Source of the DNA: Anaerolineae bacterium
GTDB taxonomy: Bacteria; Chloroflexota; Anaerolineae; 4572-78; J111
NCBI GenBank assembly: GCA_020433835.1
Contig: JAGRBY010000155.1
Location: forward strand, 1-13,026
DNA: 13,026 bases
Direction: 5' to 3'
In this document: in pieces, positions 7,708 to 13,026 of the stretch
How positions within the stretch are numbered: position 1 is the stretch's first letter
Layout of the letters: each line of letters opens with the position of its first letter
Notes under the pieces: model-generated
The model's input: only the letters and a program-made list of their open reading frames with translations
Database searches by the model: none
Told to the model about the DNA's origin: nothing
Program-made: the position numbers and the translations under genes

Positions 7708-7917
7708 ATGAAAATCAGTGCACGCAACGTCTTAAAAGGTACTGTCAAAAGTATCACCCACGGAGCCGTTAATACCGAAGTTACGGTTGAACTGCCCGGT
7801 GGCGTTGAGATCGTTTCGATCATCACCAAATCCTCGGCTGAAAGTTTGGGGCTGGCCGAAGGCAAAGAGGTCCACGCCGTAATTAAAGCCAGCAATGTGA
7901 TGATTGCGGCTGAGTAA
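7708..7917 (+). CDS. mop: Mop-type molybdate-binding protein (single TOBE domain)
   Basis: Protein of 69 residues, beginning MKISARNVLKGTV and ending KASNVMIAAE. The whole chain is one Mop/TOBE domain, the small OB-fold that assembles into hexamers and binds molybdate or tungstate in the cytoplasm as a store or buffer. Typical features are SARN near the start, ITHGAVNTEV, and a late IKASNV. Two ATG codons stand in a row (7705 and 7708). The second is preferred because AGGAG (7697-7701) then lies six bases upstream. That ribosome site overlaps the stop of the large membrane protein, pointing to translational coupling. No molybdate transporter or cofactor gene is nearby, so the pairing gives no obvious pathway. 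Confidence 0.88.
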   Translation: MKISARNVLKGTVKSITHGAVNTEVTVELPGGVEIVSIITKSSAESLGLAEGKEVHAVIKASNVMIAAE

Positions 7918-7927
7918 GAGGCGCAGC

Positions 7928-7950
7928 CGTGCGCGAGGGCCAGCCGCACG
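7928..7950 (+). terminator. GC hairpin after mop, weak terminator candidate
   Basis: CGTGCG (7928-7933) can pair with CGCACG (7945-7950) over an 11-base loop, starting 10 bases after the mop stop. There is no T-tract after it, so it may slow or end transcription only weakly. Confidence 0.3.
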
Positions 7951-7951
7951 T

Positions 7952-8093
7952 ATAGAAACACTGAAACACTGAAAATGATGATTTCACTGAATTCAGCCTT
8001 GCAATGAGAGGGCTTTCTTGACGTGGGATTAATGAGAATACGTTCTGGAGCAGATCAGTGTTTTCATTTCCTTCATTAATTCAGTGTTTCTAT
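7952..8093. repeat. Intergenic 14-bp perfect inverted repeat pair, 142 bp end to end
   Basis: ATAGAAACACTGAA (7952-7965) is matched exactly by TTCAGTGTTTCTAT (8080-8093). The word AAACACTGAA is repeated in tandem within the left arm. A related ATCAGTGTTTTCAT lies just inside the right arm (near 8055-8068). A 10-bp palindrome CTGAATTCAG sits at 7987-7996. No reading frame occupies the interior. It could be a small non-coding repeat element (MITE- or REP-like) or a long RNA hairpin. Confidence 0.6.
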
Positions 8094-8114
8094 CTTGCCC
8101 ATAACTGAACCGCA

Positions 8115-8143
8115 TTGTGAATTGGGCTGAATATGGGTACAAT
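8115..8143 (+). promoter_or_regulatory. Promoter for the GyrA-CTD-like gene
   Basis: TTGTGA (8115-8120), a 17-base spacer, and TACAAT (8138-8143). The predicted transcript starts near 8150, downstream of an in-frame ATG at 8133, so translation must begin at the ATG at 8175. Confidence 0.55.
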
Positions 8144-8174
8144 AAGCATATCCAATGCCGTAGGAGAGAATGTT

Positions 8175-9209
8175 ATGGACTTTGAACGTCCCGATTTGAG
8201 CCAGACCAGCCCAGAGATTAGAGCTTACATTGAGGCGCTTGAGACAGAACTGGAGTCGTTGCGTCGCCCCCAAACCTCCACATCGACCGCCGCCGATCTG
8301 CCCCCACTAGAAACCGACGAACCGCCCACCCCATTCAACGTGATTACCGTCTCGCGCAGCGGGTTGGCCAAACGCACACCGCGCCACCTGTACAGCCGCC
8401 AGCGCCGTGGCGGAATGGGCATTTTCGATCTGGATACTCCCGCCGATGATCCCCCTACGCATCTGTTGGTGGCCGATGAGAGCCAAGACTTGCTGGTTAT
8501 CACCACCCAGGCCCGCGCCTTTCGAGTGCCGGTCAACCAACTGCCGGAGTCACAAGTACGCAGTAAGGGCTATCCATTTTTAGACAAACTGGCTTTGCGC
8601 GGCACGGAGCAGTTAGCTCTGGTGGTACCGCATCAGAAGCAGGGCTATCTGGCCGTGATTACTGAACAAGCCCACGTGCGCCGCTTTCGCTATCATTATT
8701 TTCGCGATGATATGGAACCGGGATTGCTTTTGTTCGATACCAAAGATGTCGGGCAACCGGTAGCCGCCGGTTGGTCCTCCGGCAGCGAAGACCTTTTCAT
8801 CGCCACCAAACAGGGCAAAGCCATCCGCTTTTCGGAGCAAAAAATCACGACGATGGGCAACCTGGGCATTCGTCTCAGCGCCGGCGACAGCGTAGTCGGT
8901 ATTGTGGGCGTTAATGATAAAAGCCGAATTTGCCTGCTCAGTTCCGACGGTAAGGGCACCATTCGCTTGATGAATACCTTCACCGCCAACAAAGCACCCG
9001 GTGCCGGTGGTAAAGCCGCCCTTAAATCGGATGACGTGGTCGGTATCGCTGCGGTCGGCAAAAAAGACGATGTCTTTGCCATTTCGCGACTGAGCAAAAT
9101 CATTCGCTTCCAGGTCGCCGAGATTCCACCCAAAGACGGCATTGTCCAGGGTGTCAACTGTATGGCTCTCCGCGCCGATGAAGTGGTGGCAGTGTCAAAT
9201 AGTCAATAA
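8175..9209 (+). CDS. Stand-alone GyrA C-terminal beta-propeller protein
   Basis: Protein of 344 residues made almost entirely of the DNA-wrapping domain of gyrase subunit A. Residues 1-30 are charged and probably helical (EIRAYIEALETELESL), and 31-52 form a Pro/Thr-rich linker. From about 54 there are six propeller-blade repeats, with strand pairs starting near ITVSRSGLAKRTP, LLVITTQARAFRV, LAVITEQAHVRRF, LFIATKQGKAIRF, CLLSSDGKGTIRL and VFAISRLSKIIRF. The first blade carries QRRGGMG (76-82), one change from the GyrA-box QRRGGKG needed for DNA wrapping. The catalytic, tyrosine-bearing DNA-cleavage domain is absent, and the frame has a clean start (AGGAG 8162-8166, ATG at 8175), so this is not a broken gyrA. 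It may bind or wrap DNA, or act with topoisomerases; that is inference. Confidence 0.88.
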   Translation: MDFERPDLSQTSPEIRAYIEALETELESLRRPQTSTSTAADLPPLETDEPPTPFNVITVSRSGLAKRTPRHLYSRQRRGGMGIFDLDTPADDPPTHLLVADESQDLLVITTQARAFRVPVNQLPESQVRSKGYPFLDKLALRGTEQLALVVPHQKQGYLAVITEQAHVRRFRYHYFRDDMEPGLLLFDTKDVGQPVAAGWSSGSEDLFIATKQGKAIRFSEQKITTMGNLGIRLSAGDSVVGIVGVNDKSRICLLSSDGKGTIRLMNTFTANKAPGAGGKAALKSDDVVGIAAVGKKDDVFAISRLSKIIRFQVAEIPPKDGIVQGVNCMALRADEVVAVSNSQ

Positions 9210-9211
9210 TA

Positions 9212-9273
9212 GAGTTTGTGGAGTTCATGGAGTTATGGAGTTTATAGAGTTCGTGGAGTCCATGGAGTTTGAG
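9212..9273 (+). repeat. Seven tandem GAGTTYRTG nonamer-like words
   Basis: Starting three bases after the GyrA-CTD stop, seven units of 8-9 bases follow without gaps: GAGTTTGTG, GAGTTCATG, GAGTTATG, GAGTTTATA, GAGTTCGTG, GAGTCCATG, GAGTTTGAG. No coding frame uses them. Confidence 0.85.
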
Positions 9274-9331
9274 CGTGTGATGTGTTGACTTTGTATTCGA
9301 CAACGCTTCAACTCTACAAACTCTATAAACT
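9239..9331. repeat. Inverted repeat between the tandem words and the next ribosome site
   Basis: Thirteen bases, 9239-9251, pair perfectly with 9319-9331 (AACTCTATAAACT). The match extends to 21 positions (9239-9259 with 9311-9331) with one mismatch and one G-U pair, leaving a 51-base loop. The right arm ends one base before the AAAGGAG ribosome site of the next gene. It could act as a terminator for the upstream gene or affect access to that ribosome site. A TTGACT -35-like box lies in the loop (9285-9290), but no good -10 follows at the right distance. Confidence 0.65.
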
Positions 9332-9346
9332 TAAAGGAGTAAAACC

Positions 9347-9886
9347 ATGCTTACTATCGATGATACTATTTTGTTGGTTATCGATGTGCAGGGCCGGCTG
9401 GCGGAGGTTATGCACAATAAAGAGAGGCTTTTTGCCAACGTACAGCGTATGATTCAGGGGGCGTATGTGCTCGATCTGCCCATCGTAGTGACCGAACAGG
9501 TGCCGGACAAGTTGGGCGAAACCCGGCCGGAGATTGCCCAGTACCTGGACGGCGTGGAGCCTATCGCCAAGCGCAGTTTTAGCTGCTGTGGCAATGAGAC
9601 CTTTATGGAAACCATGACCGATCTCGGCCGCAACCAAATTTTGATGACCGGCATCGAAACCCATGTATGTGTTTATCAAACCGCCGTTGATCTGCTTTCT
9701 CAAGGCTACGAAGTTCAACTGGTAGCCGATGCTGTCTCATCTCGAACCCCCGAAAACCGGCAGCTTGGCATCGACCGCATAAAAGCAGCCGGTGCCAGTC
9801 TAACCGGTACCGAGATGGCTCTGTTTGAACTGCTGCGCATTGCCGACGGCTCGGCCTTCAAAGCTATATCGAAAATCGTCAAGTAA
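9347..9886 (+). CDS. Isochorismatase-like cysteine hydrolase
   Basis: Protein of 179 residues, the normal length for the isochorismatase-like fold used by nicotinamidases and small amidohydrolases. The catalytic set is in place: D13 in VIDVQ, K75 in EPIAKRSFSC, and nucleophile C108 in GIETHVCVYQT, preceded by the usual turn at I103-E104. DAVSSR (about 128-133) is also typical. The sequence resembles the YcaC / 'hydrolase' branch more than true nicotinamidase, and no metal-binding DxH motif of nicotinamidases is clear. Substrate is therefore unassigned; it is probably a small amide in the cytoplasm. ATG at 9347 has AAAGGAG seven bases before it. The stop is 11 bases from the start of the DtxR-like gene, so the two are probably co-transcribed, though no functional link is obvious. 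Confidence 0.88.
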   Translation: MLTIDDTILLVIDVQGRLAEVMHNKERLFANVQRMIQGAYVLDLPIVVTEQVPDKLGETRPEIAQYLDGVEPIAKRSFSCCGNETFMETMTDLGRNQILMTGIETHVCVYQTAVDLLSQGYEVQLVADAVSSRTPENRQLGIDRIKAAGASLTGTEMALFELLRIADGSAFKAISKIVK

Positions 9887-9897
9887 AGCACCAACGT

Positions 9898-10572
9898 ATG
9901 CCGTTATCCGATCTCAATTCCAAAGCCCAGTCTGAGTCGACCGAGATGTATTTGATCACGGTCTATCGACTCACCCGCAAAGCTCCGACCGCGACGACCA
10001 AAGATATCGCCGATATGCTTGAAGTCAGTCCGCCGAGCGTATCGGAGCGCATTAAGCGTCTGGCCGAGCAAGGCTACCTCAACCACGCCTGGCGGGAAGG
10101 TACCACCCTAACTGAAGCCGGTGAACGCATCGCCGTGAATGTACTGCGCAAGCATCGCCTGGTCGAGACCTTCCTGGTAGAGATGGTCGGCTATACCCTC
10201 GATGAAATCCACGACGAAGCTTGCACCATCGAGCACGCCATCTCCGACCGCCTGGCCGACCGTCTGGATATCCTTCTTACCCACCCTTGTGTTGACCCTC
10301 ATGGTCATCCTATCCCCACCAAAGACGGTCATGTTGCCACCCTTACCTATCGACCTTTGGCTGACATCGAGCCGGGGAAGCCGGTGATTATTCGCCAGGT
10401 GAGCGATTGGGACCGCGACCAGCTCAGCTACCTGCAATCGCTGGGGCTGCTGCCGGGTGTCGAGATTGAAGTTTTAGAGCATGCCCCTTTCGATGGCCCC
10501 CTAACCCTCAAAGTCGGCGATAAGGTTATCGCCCTGGCCAAAGAAATCGCCCAAACCATTGGCGTTCAATAA
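9898..10572 (+). CDS. DtxR/IdeR-type metal-dependent repressor with FeoA-like domain
   Basis: Protein of 224 residues with three parts. Residues 1-70 are a winged helix (TEMYLITVYRL, then SPPSVSERIKRLAEQGYL). Residues 71-145 form the dimerisation and metal domain, and about 150-224 form an SH3-like FeoA domain. Metal ligands of DtxR can be matched: M17, C109, E112 and H113 for the primary site, and H86, E90 and H105 for the ancillary site. The Cys, where MntR has an acidic residue, favours iron over manganese, as in DtxR and IdeR. On binding Fe(II) it would repress iron-uptake genes; none is in this window. ATG at 9898 lacks a clear Shine-Dalgarno sequence, fitting translation downstream of the hydrolase gene 11 bases before. 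The T-rich region after the stop has no hairpin. Confidence 0.9.
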   Translation: MPLSDLNSKAQSESTEMYLITVYRLTRKAPTATTKDIADMLEVSPPSVSERIKRLAEQGYLNHAWREGTTLTEAGERIAVNVLRKHRLVETFLVEMVGYTLDEIHDEACTIEHAISDRLADRLDILLTHPCVDPHGHPIPTKDGHVATLTYRPLADIEPGKPVIIRQVSDWDRDQLSYLQSLGLLPGVEIEVLEHAPFDGPLTLKVGDKVIALAKEIAQTIGVQ

Positions 10573-10604
10573 ATTCGTTTTGCCTTACAACTGCCAGTTT
10601 CTTG

Positions 10605-10646
10605 CCTGCCATTTGACAGGAAAAATCTCTCTTTCTGGCGCATAAT
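10605..10646 (+). promoter_or_regulatory. Palindrome over a consensus -35 box upstream of the zinc-knuckle gene
   Basis: CCTGCCATTTGACAGG (10605-10620) is a 16-base near-palindrome (one mismatch per arm) that covers a perfect TTGACA (10613-10618). A CATAAT box lies at 10641-10646, but the spacer is 22 bases, too long for an ordinary sigma-70 promoter. The site could be an operator, possibly for the adjacent DtxR-like repressor, but it does not look like the TTAGG-type DtxR box. Confidence 0.35.
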
Positions 10647-10689
10647 GTACATATAGGCTTAACATTGTTTAGCAAAAGGGGGACCCAAG

Positions 10690-10908
10690 ATGGCACTCGT
10701 ATGTACTAAAGTTAGACGAAAGATTATTTGTAATCACGTAGGGGCCGTAGGGGAGAACTGCCCTATCTGTGGAGCGCATAAAAACGCTTACGGCAGCGGC
10801 TACGAGATGAAGTTAGTAGAAATTATTGATAATATGATGGAAGTATGTCTGCACAAGGGCGAGACCGGAGCTGTCTGCTCGAAGTGTGGCGATATTATCG
10901 CGGTCTAA
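10690..10908 (+). CDS. Small protein with duplicated CxHxGxxGxxCxxCG zinc-knuckle
   Basis: Protein of 72 residues, family not recognised. It contains one motif twice, offset by exactly 39 residues: C14-H16-G18-G21-C24-C27-G28 and C53-H55-G57-G60-C63-C66-G67. Each copy supplies three Cys and one His, enough to hold one zinc, so two zinc-ribbon-like knuckles are likely. A seventh Cys, C5, stands apart. Between the copies is a short Tyr/Gly-rich turn and an amphipathic stretch, MKLVEIIDNMM. No signal peptide or membrane helix is present, so the protein is cytoplasmic. AAGGGGGA (10676-10683) lies six bases before the ATG. It follows the DtxR-like gene by 117 bases but has its own promoter-like region. 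A DNA-, RNA- or protein-binding adaptor, or a metal sink, are all possible. Confidence 0.8.
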   Translation: MALVCTKVRRKIICNHVGAVGENCPICGAHKNAYGSGYEMKLVEIIDNMMEVCLHKGETGAVCSKCGDIIAV

Positions 10909-11001
10909 TCAATCGCATCTCTTCTCCGTTCCTTTCTCTATCCGCTGTTGTTTGTTTGATAGCCGCGGCAAAGCAACAGATAGGAAAGGAACGGATTGAT
11001 T
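10907..11001. terminator. Long inverted repeat between convergent genes, likely two-way terminator
   Basis: TCCGTTCCTTTC (10925-10936) pairs exactly with GAAAGGAACGGA (10984-10995). The pairing then continues with small bulges through CTATC and TGTTG to a loop centred on the palindrome GCCGCGGC (10962-10969). Outer bases AATCAATC (10907-10914) also match GATTGATT (10994-11001), so two alternative folds compete. The repeat starts inside the stop of the plus-strand gene and ends 31 bases before the minus-strand stop. It has no strong T-tract on either side. Confidence 0.6.
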
Positions 11002-11031
11002 TATGATATTTCTATCCTCGCGACCTTACTA

Positions 11032-11529
11032 CTAGGGAGTACAAATTTCGCCGACGTATTTCCCTTGGCCGTTGCCACCGGCGGGGAAAGTGCCGATAGC
11101 GCGGATATAACCGGTCGCTTTATCCCAGGCACCGGTACCGCCTACGATGGCATCAACTTCACCAAAATCACCCTTACCAACCGTATTGAAAGAAATAAAA
11201 TCTTTGGTTAAGATATCGCCACCTTCTGCGTGGATGATATTATCACCGGTGAAGAACAGCACGCCGGTAGTAGGCGTATCCTCGGTGGGGATAAAGGCCA
11301 GACCGGTGAAATTGCTGCTCGCCTTAAGGTCGCCTTTGTATTTTCCTTTAGCACACAATTCAACCGGCGAGGTACAATTTTCGGTAACCGGCTGTAAGGT
11401 AAAGCTCCCCTCAACATCCATACAATTACTGTTCGCCAGAGCTGCACCGCTCAAGGTAATAATCGCAATCACAGCAATAGTGGCGATGACGGCCAGTTTG
11501 GCCCGGTTGGACATACGTTGATAAAACAT
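11032..11529 (-). CDS. Secreted protein, allene-oxide-cyclase/dirigent-like beta-barrel (tentative)
   Basis: Protein of 165 residues with a clear Sec signal peptide. It has basic residues 5-11, a hydrophobic core (about 12-27, AVIATIAVIAIITL), and an AxA site at A30-L31-A32, so cleavage is predicted before N33. The mature chain of about 133 residues is beta-rich and has four Cys (36, 52, 59, 163), which could form two disulfides outside the cell. The C-terminal part, IVGGTGAWDKATGYIRAIGTF...GQGKYVGEIC, follows the GGTGxxxxATGxxxxxGTF pattern of dirigent and allene-oxide-cyclase-like barrels. That fold call is a resemblance only. ATG at 11529 is preceded by AAGGAG with an eight-base spacer (complement of 11538-11543). 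The stop faces the zinc-knuckle gene across the inverted repeat. Role unknown. Confidence 0.72.
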   Translation of the reverse strand: MFYQRMSNRAKLAVIATIAVIAIITLSGAALANSNCMDVEGSFTLQPVTENCTSPVELCAKGKYKGDLKASSNFTGLAFIPTEDTPTTGVLFFTGDNIIHAEGGDILTKDFISFNTVGKGDFGEVDAIVGGTGAWDKATGYIRAIGTFPAGGNGQGKYVGEICTP

Positions 11530-11670
11530 AGAGTTGTCTCCTTTTGCTATCTTTTTAATAAAATAATGTGGTGTTAAATCGTATTTCTGTGATCAGGATA
11601 AACCCCATCTCTTGCGCCATTGTGTTTAATCCATAAAAAAATAGTGACTTTTTAGCCAGGATGCCCACTT

Positions 11671-11698
11671 TATACATTTTTGATTTTGGCGATATAAT
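11671..11698 (+). promoter_or_regulatory. Promoter for the response regulator gene
   Basis: TATACA (11671-11676), a 16-base spacer, and a perfect TATAAT (11693-11698). Transcription would begin near 11705, giving a leader of about 48 bases with AAGGAGAGGGGG (11735-11746) ahead of the ATG at 11753. The in-frame GTG at 11702 lies at or before this start and is therefore rejected as initiator. Confidence 0.6.
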
Positions 11699-11752
11699 GA
11701 AGTGAATTTGTCGAGCAGATTAGCTTGTTGCCACAAGGAGAGGGGGCAAACA

Positions 11753-12454
11753 ATGAAAGCTACACAGCGAATTCTTGTTGTCGATGATGAAGCCGGGATC
11801 AGGCAGGTAGTTGAGATGTATTTGAAGCGCGAAGGCTTTACAATTGATCAAGCCGCCGACGGTCGCGCAGCAGTCGCCGCCGTGCAGCGGACACCACCGG
11901 ATTTGATCATTTTAGATTTGACCATGCCCGATATGGATGGTCTGGAGGTCACGCGCACCGTGCGCAAAAAGCTGGATGTGCCGATAATTATGCTCACCTC
12001 GCGTGATGAAGACATTGACAAAATTGTGGGCCTGGAGTTAGGGGCCGACGATTACATGACCAAACCGTTTAACCCCCGAGAATTAACCGCCCGAGTTAAA
12101 GCCATTTTACGGCGAGCCGGCAAACAAGCTGCGGCTGAAACCCAAGAAGCAGCCATTACCGCCGGTGATCTCACCATCGATCCCTTATCACGAACGGTGA
12201 CCGTGGCCGGAAAGTCGGTGGCGCTCACCGCCACGGCCTTCGATTTGTTGTGGCTTTTTGTCAGCCATCCCAATCAGGTCTTTACCCGTGAACAGCTTTT
12301 AGAGCAGGTCTGGGGCTACGATTTCTACGGCGACACCAATACCGTCACCGTCCAAATTCGCCGCCTGCGCACGCAGATTGAGGCTGACCCCAATAATCCG
12401 GAGTATATTCAAACGGTCTGGGGTGTGGGGTATAAATTTTCGACCAAAGAATGA
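11753..12454 (+). CDS. OmpR/PhoB-family response regulator
   Basis: Protein of 233 residues with two domains. The receiver (1-120) has the acidic pair D11-D12, the phospho-acceptor D55 in LIILDLTMPD, T82 in MLTS and K104 in YMTKPF, so it should be phosphorylated and switch normally. The winged-helix DNA-binding domain (about 135-231) has FDLLWLFVSHPNQVFTREQL, the recognition-helix region TVTVQIRRLRTQIE, and the closing VWGVGYKF. It would be a phosphorylation-controlled transcription factor whose targets cannot be told here. Length and domain order are standard. A histidine kinase gene lies just downstream, but on the opposite strand and tail to tail, so it is a candidate partner rather than an operon mate. 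Start chosen at 11753 because the promoter's transcript begins after the alternative GTG. Confidence 0.93.
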   Translation: MKATQRILVVDDEAGIRQVVEMYLKREGFTIDQAADGRAAVAAVQRTPPDLIILDLTMPDMDGLEVTRTVRKKLDVPIIMLTSRDEDIDKIVGLELGADDYMTKPFNPRELTARVKAILRRAGKQAAAETQEAAITAGDLTIDPLSRTVTVAGKSVALTATAFDLLWLFVSHPNQVFTREQLLEQVWGYDFYGDTNTVTVQIRRLRTQIEADPNNPEYIQTVWGVGYKFSTKE

Positions 12455-12464
12455 GGATAAGGTA

Positions 12465-12492
12465 ATTGGTAATTCAATCTCTAATTACCAAT
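12465..12492. terminator. 10-bp hairpin between convergent regulator and kinase genes
   Basis: ATTGGTAATT (12465-12474) and AATTACCAAT (12483-12492) form a perfect 10-bp stem with an eight-base loop, 10 bases after the regulator stop. The stem is A/T-rich and has no T-tract, so it is a modest two-way terminator at best. GGTAATT is also repeated in tandem at 12461 and 12468. Confidence 0.4.
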
Positions 12493-12508
12493 CTCCAATC
12501 TCCAATTA
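12488..12508 (+). repeat. CCAATCT heptamer run, intergenic copy
   Basis: Two perfect CCAATCT units (12488-12494, 12495-12501) and a CCAATTA (12502-12508). The word and its degenerate end are as in the coding linker at 4345-4386. The run ends five bases before the kinase stop codon. Confidence 0.75.
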
Positions 12509-12512
12509 CTAT

Positions 12513-13026
12513 TTACTGAGCCGCCGGCAAAGTAAAACTAAACACCGAGCCTTGACCAAGGACGCCGTCACTGGCTACGCCCACTTGCCCCCCCAGTTTT
12601 TCGATAATACGCTGGACAATTGATAAACCCAAACCGTAACCTGGTATCGACGTTTGGCCGAGTTTGGTAAATGGGGTAAACAGGCGGCTCTGTGCTTCCG
12701 GCGAAAGACCCGGCCCGTTGTCGCGAATCCAAAAGCGAATGGTGCCGTCGGGTTGCGGCTCCGCGCCCAATTCCAGGCGGGGCGGCTGTCCGCCATATTT
12801 AACCGCATTCTCCATATAATTAGCCCACACTTCCTCAATCCAAAGTTCATGCCCCAAGGCCAGCGGCCAACGGTCGGGTACGCTGATTTGCGCCTGGCTA
12901 TCGGCCAACGTAACGGCTAAACGCTGTCGAGCCTGGTTGACGATGTGGGCCATATCAAGTGGGTAAACCTCAACCTCGGCTTGGCGGGTTCGAGCCAGCA
13001 GCAGCAGCGATTCGATGATGCTCTTC
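12513..13026 (-). CDS. Sensor histidine kinase, C-terminal part (5' end outside window)
   Basis: The frame is open from the right edge to the stop at 12513-12515, giving 170 visible residues. The first, KSIIESLLLLARTR, look like the end of the second helix of a HisKA dimerisation domain; the phospho-accepting His itself lies beyond the window. The ATP-binding HATPase domain is complete: N-box MENAVKYGG (71-79), G1 box RDNGPGLS (101-108), F-box FTPFTKL (116-122), and G2 box GYGLGLSIVQ (129-138). It then ends with GQGSVFSFTLP. It would phosphorylate a response regulator; the convergent regulator at 11753 is the nearest candidate. The sensory region and any membrane segments are not in the window. 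The ATG at 12953 is internal. Confidence 0.92.
   Translation of the reverse strand, partial: KSIIESLLLLARTRQAEVEVYPLDMAHIVNQARQRLAVTLADSQAQISVPDRWPLALGHELWIEEVWANYMENAVKYGGQPPRLELGAEPQPDGTIRFWIRDNGPGLSPEAQSRLFTPFTKLGQTSIPGYGLGLSIVQRIIEKLGGQVGVASDGVLGQGSVFSFTLPAAQ

Noticed and set aside
8018..8045. TTGACG as a second promoter for the GyrA-CTD gene
   Set aside because: No -10-like box stands 15-19 bases downstream.
8133..8174. Earlier ATG for the GyrA-CTD-like protein
   Set aside because: It lies ahead of the predicted transcript start and has no ribosome site; the ATG at 8175 has AGGAG eight bases upstream.
9212..9273. Possible CRISPR array
   Set aside because: The units are 8-9 bases, abut with no spacers, and no cas gene is present.
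11147..11521. 124-residue open frame on the plus strand
   Set aside because: It is antisense to the secreted protein, whose signal peptide, ribosome site and barrel-like motif make the minus strand the coding one.
11584..11600. TGTGATC, half of a CRP/FNR-type site
   Set aside because: No second half-site (TCACA) lies at the right distance, so this is probably chance.

Overview
The window most likely comes from a member of the Chloroflexota (Anaerolineae-like), probably an environmental or metagenome-assembled genome. The main pointers are a very large membrane protein with a DUF2298 / 'YYY' domain, a family named for its occurrence in Chloroflexi and archaea, a moderate GC content, and intergenic gaps full of short repeated words. 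This is inference from gene content; there is no rRNA or other phylogenetic marker here. No tRNA, rRNA, CRISPR array, transposase or phage gene was seen.

Layout. (i) 1-1378: the 3' end of an alpha/beta hydrolase gene (+) faces a phosphatidylcholine-synthase-like CDP-alcohol phosphotransferase (-). (ii) 1591-7917: a LarA-like (lactate racemase / nickel-pincer) protein. It is followed by a glycosyltransferase-like + DUF2298 membrane protein of about 1,570 residues, broken in this sequence by a one-base frameshift in a run of eight T. A 69-residue Mop-type molybdate-binding protein is coupled to its 3' end. (iii) 8175-10572: a free-standing GyrA C-terminal beta-propeller with no gyrase catalytic domain, then an isochorismatase-like cysteine hydrolase and a DtxR-type metal-dependent repressor, 11 bases apart. 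(iv) 10690-11529: a 72-residue protein with two copies of one CxH...CxxC zinc-knuckle motif, convergent across a long inverted repeat with a secreted barrel-like protein. (v) 11753-13026: an OmpR/PhoB-type response regulator convergent with the C-terminal half of a sensor histidine kinase, which runs off the window end.

The genes do not form one pathway. Likely transcription units are hydrolase (partial), pcs alone, larA-like (perhaps reading on), DUF2298 + mop, gyrA-CTD, hydrolase + dtxR-like, zinc protein, secreted protein, response regulator, and kinase. Several promoters are readable (TATAAT or TACAAT -10 boxes). They help fix start codons; one suggests a leaderless mRNA for the large membrane protein.

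The points most worth a second look are the isolated GyrA propeller with a GyrA-box, the duplicated zinc-knuckle mini-protein, the T8 frameshift, the Pcs-type enzyme, and a recurring theme of tandem words with inverted partners in gaps. One heptamer word from this set also lies inside the large membrane-protein gene. I found no clear multi-gene defence, secretion or mobile system.
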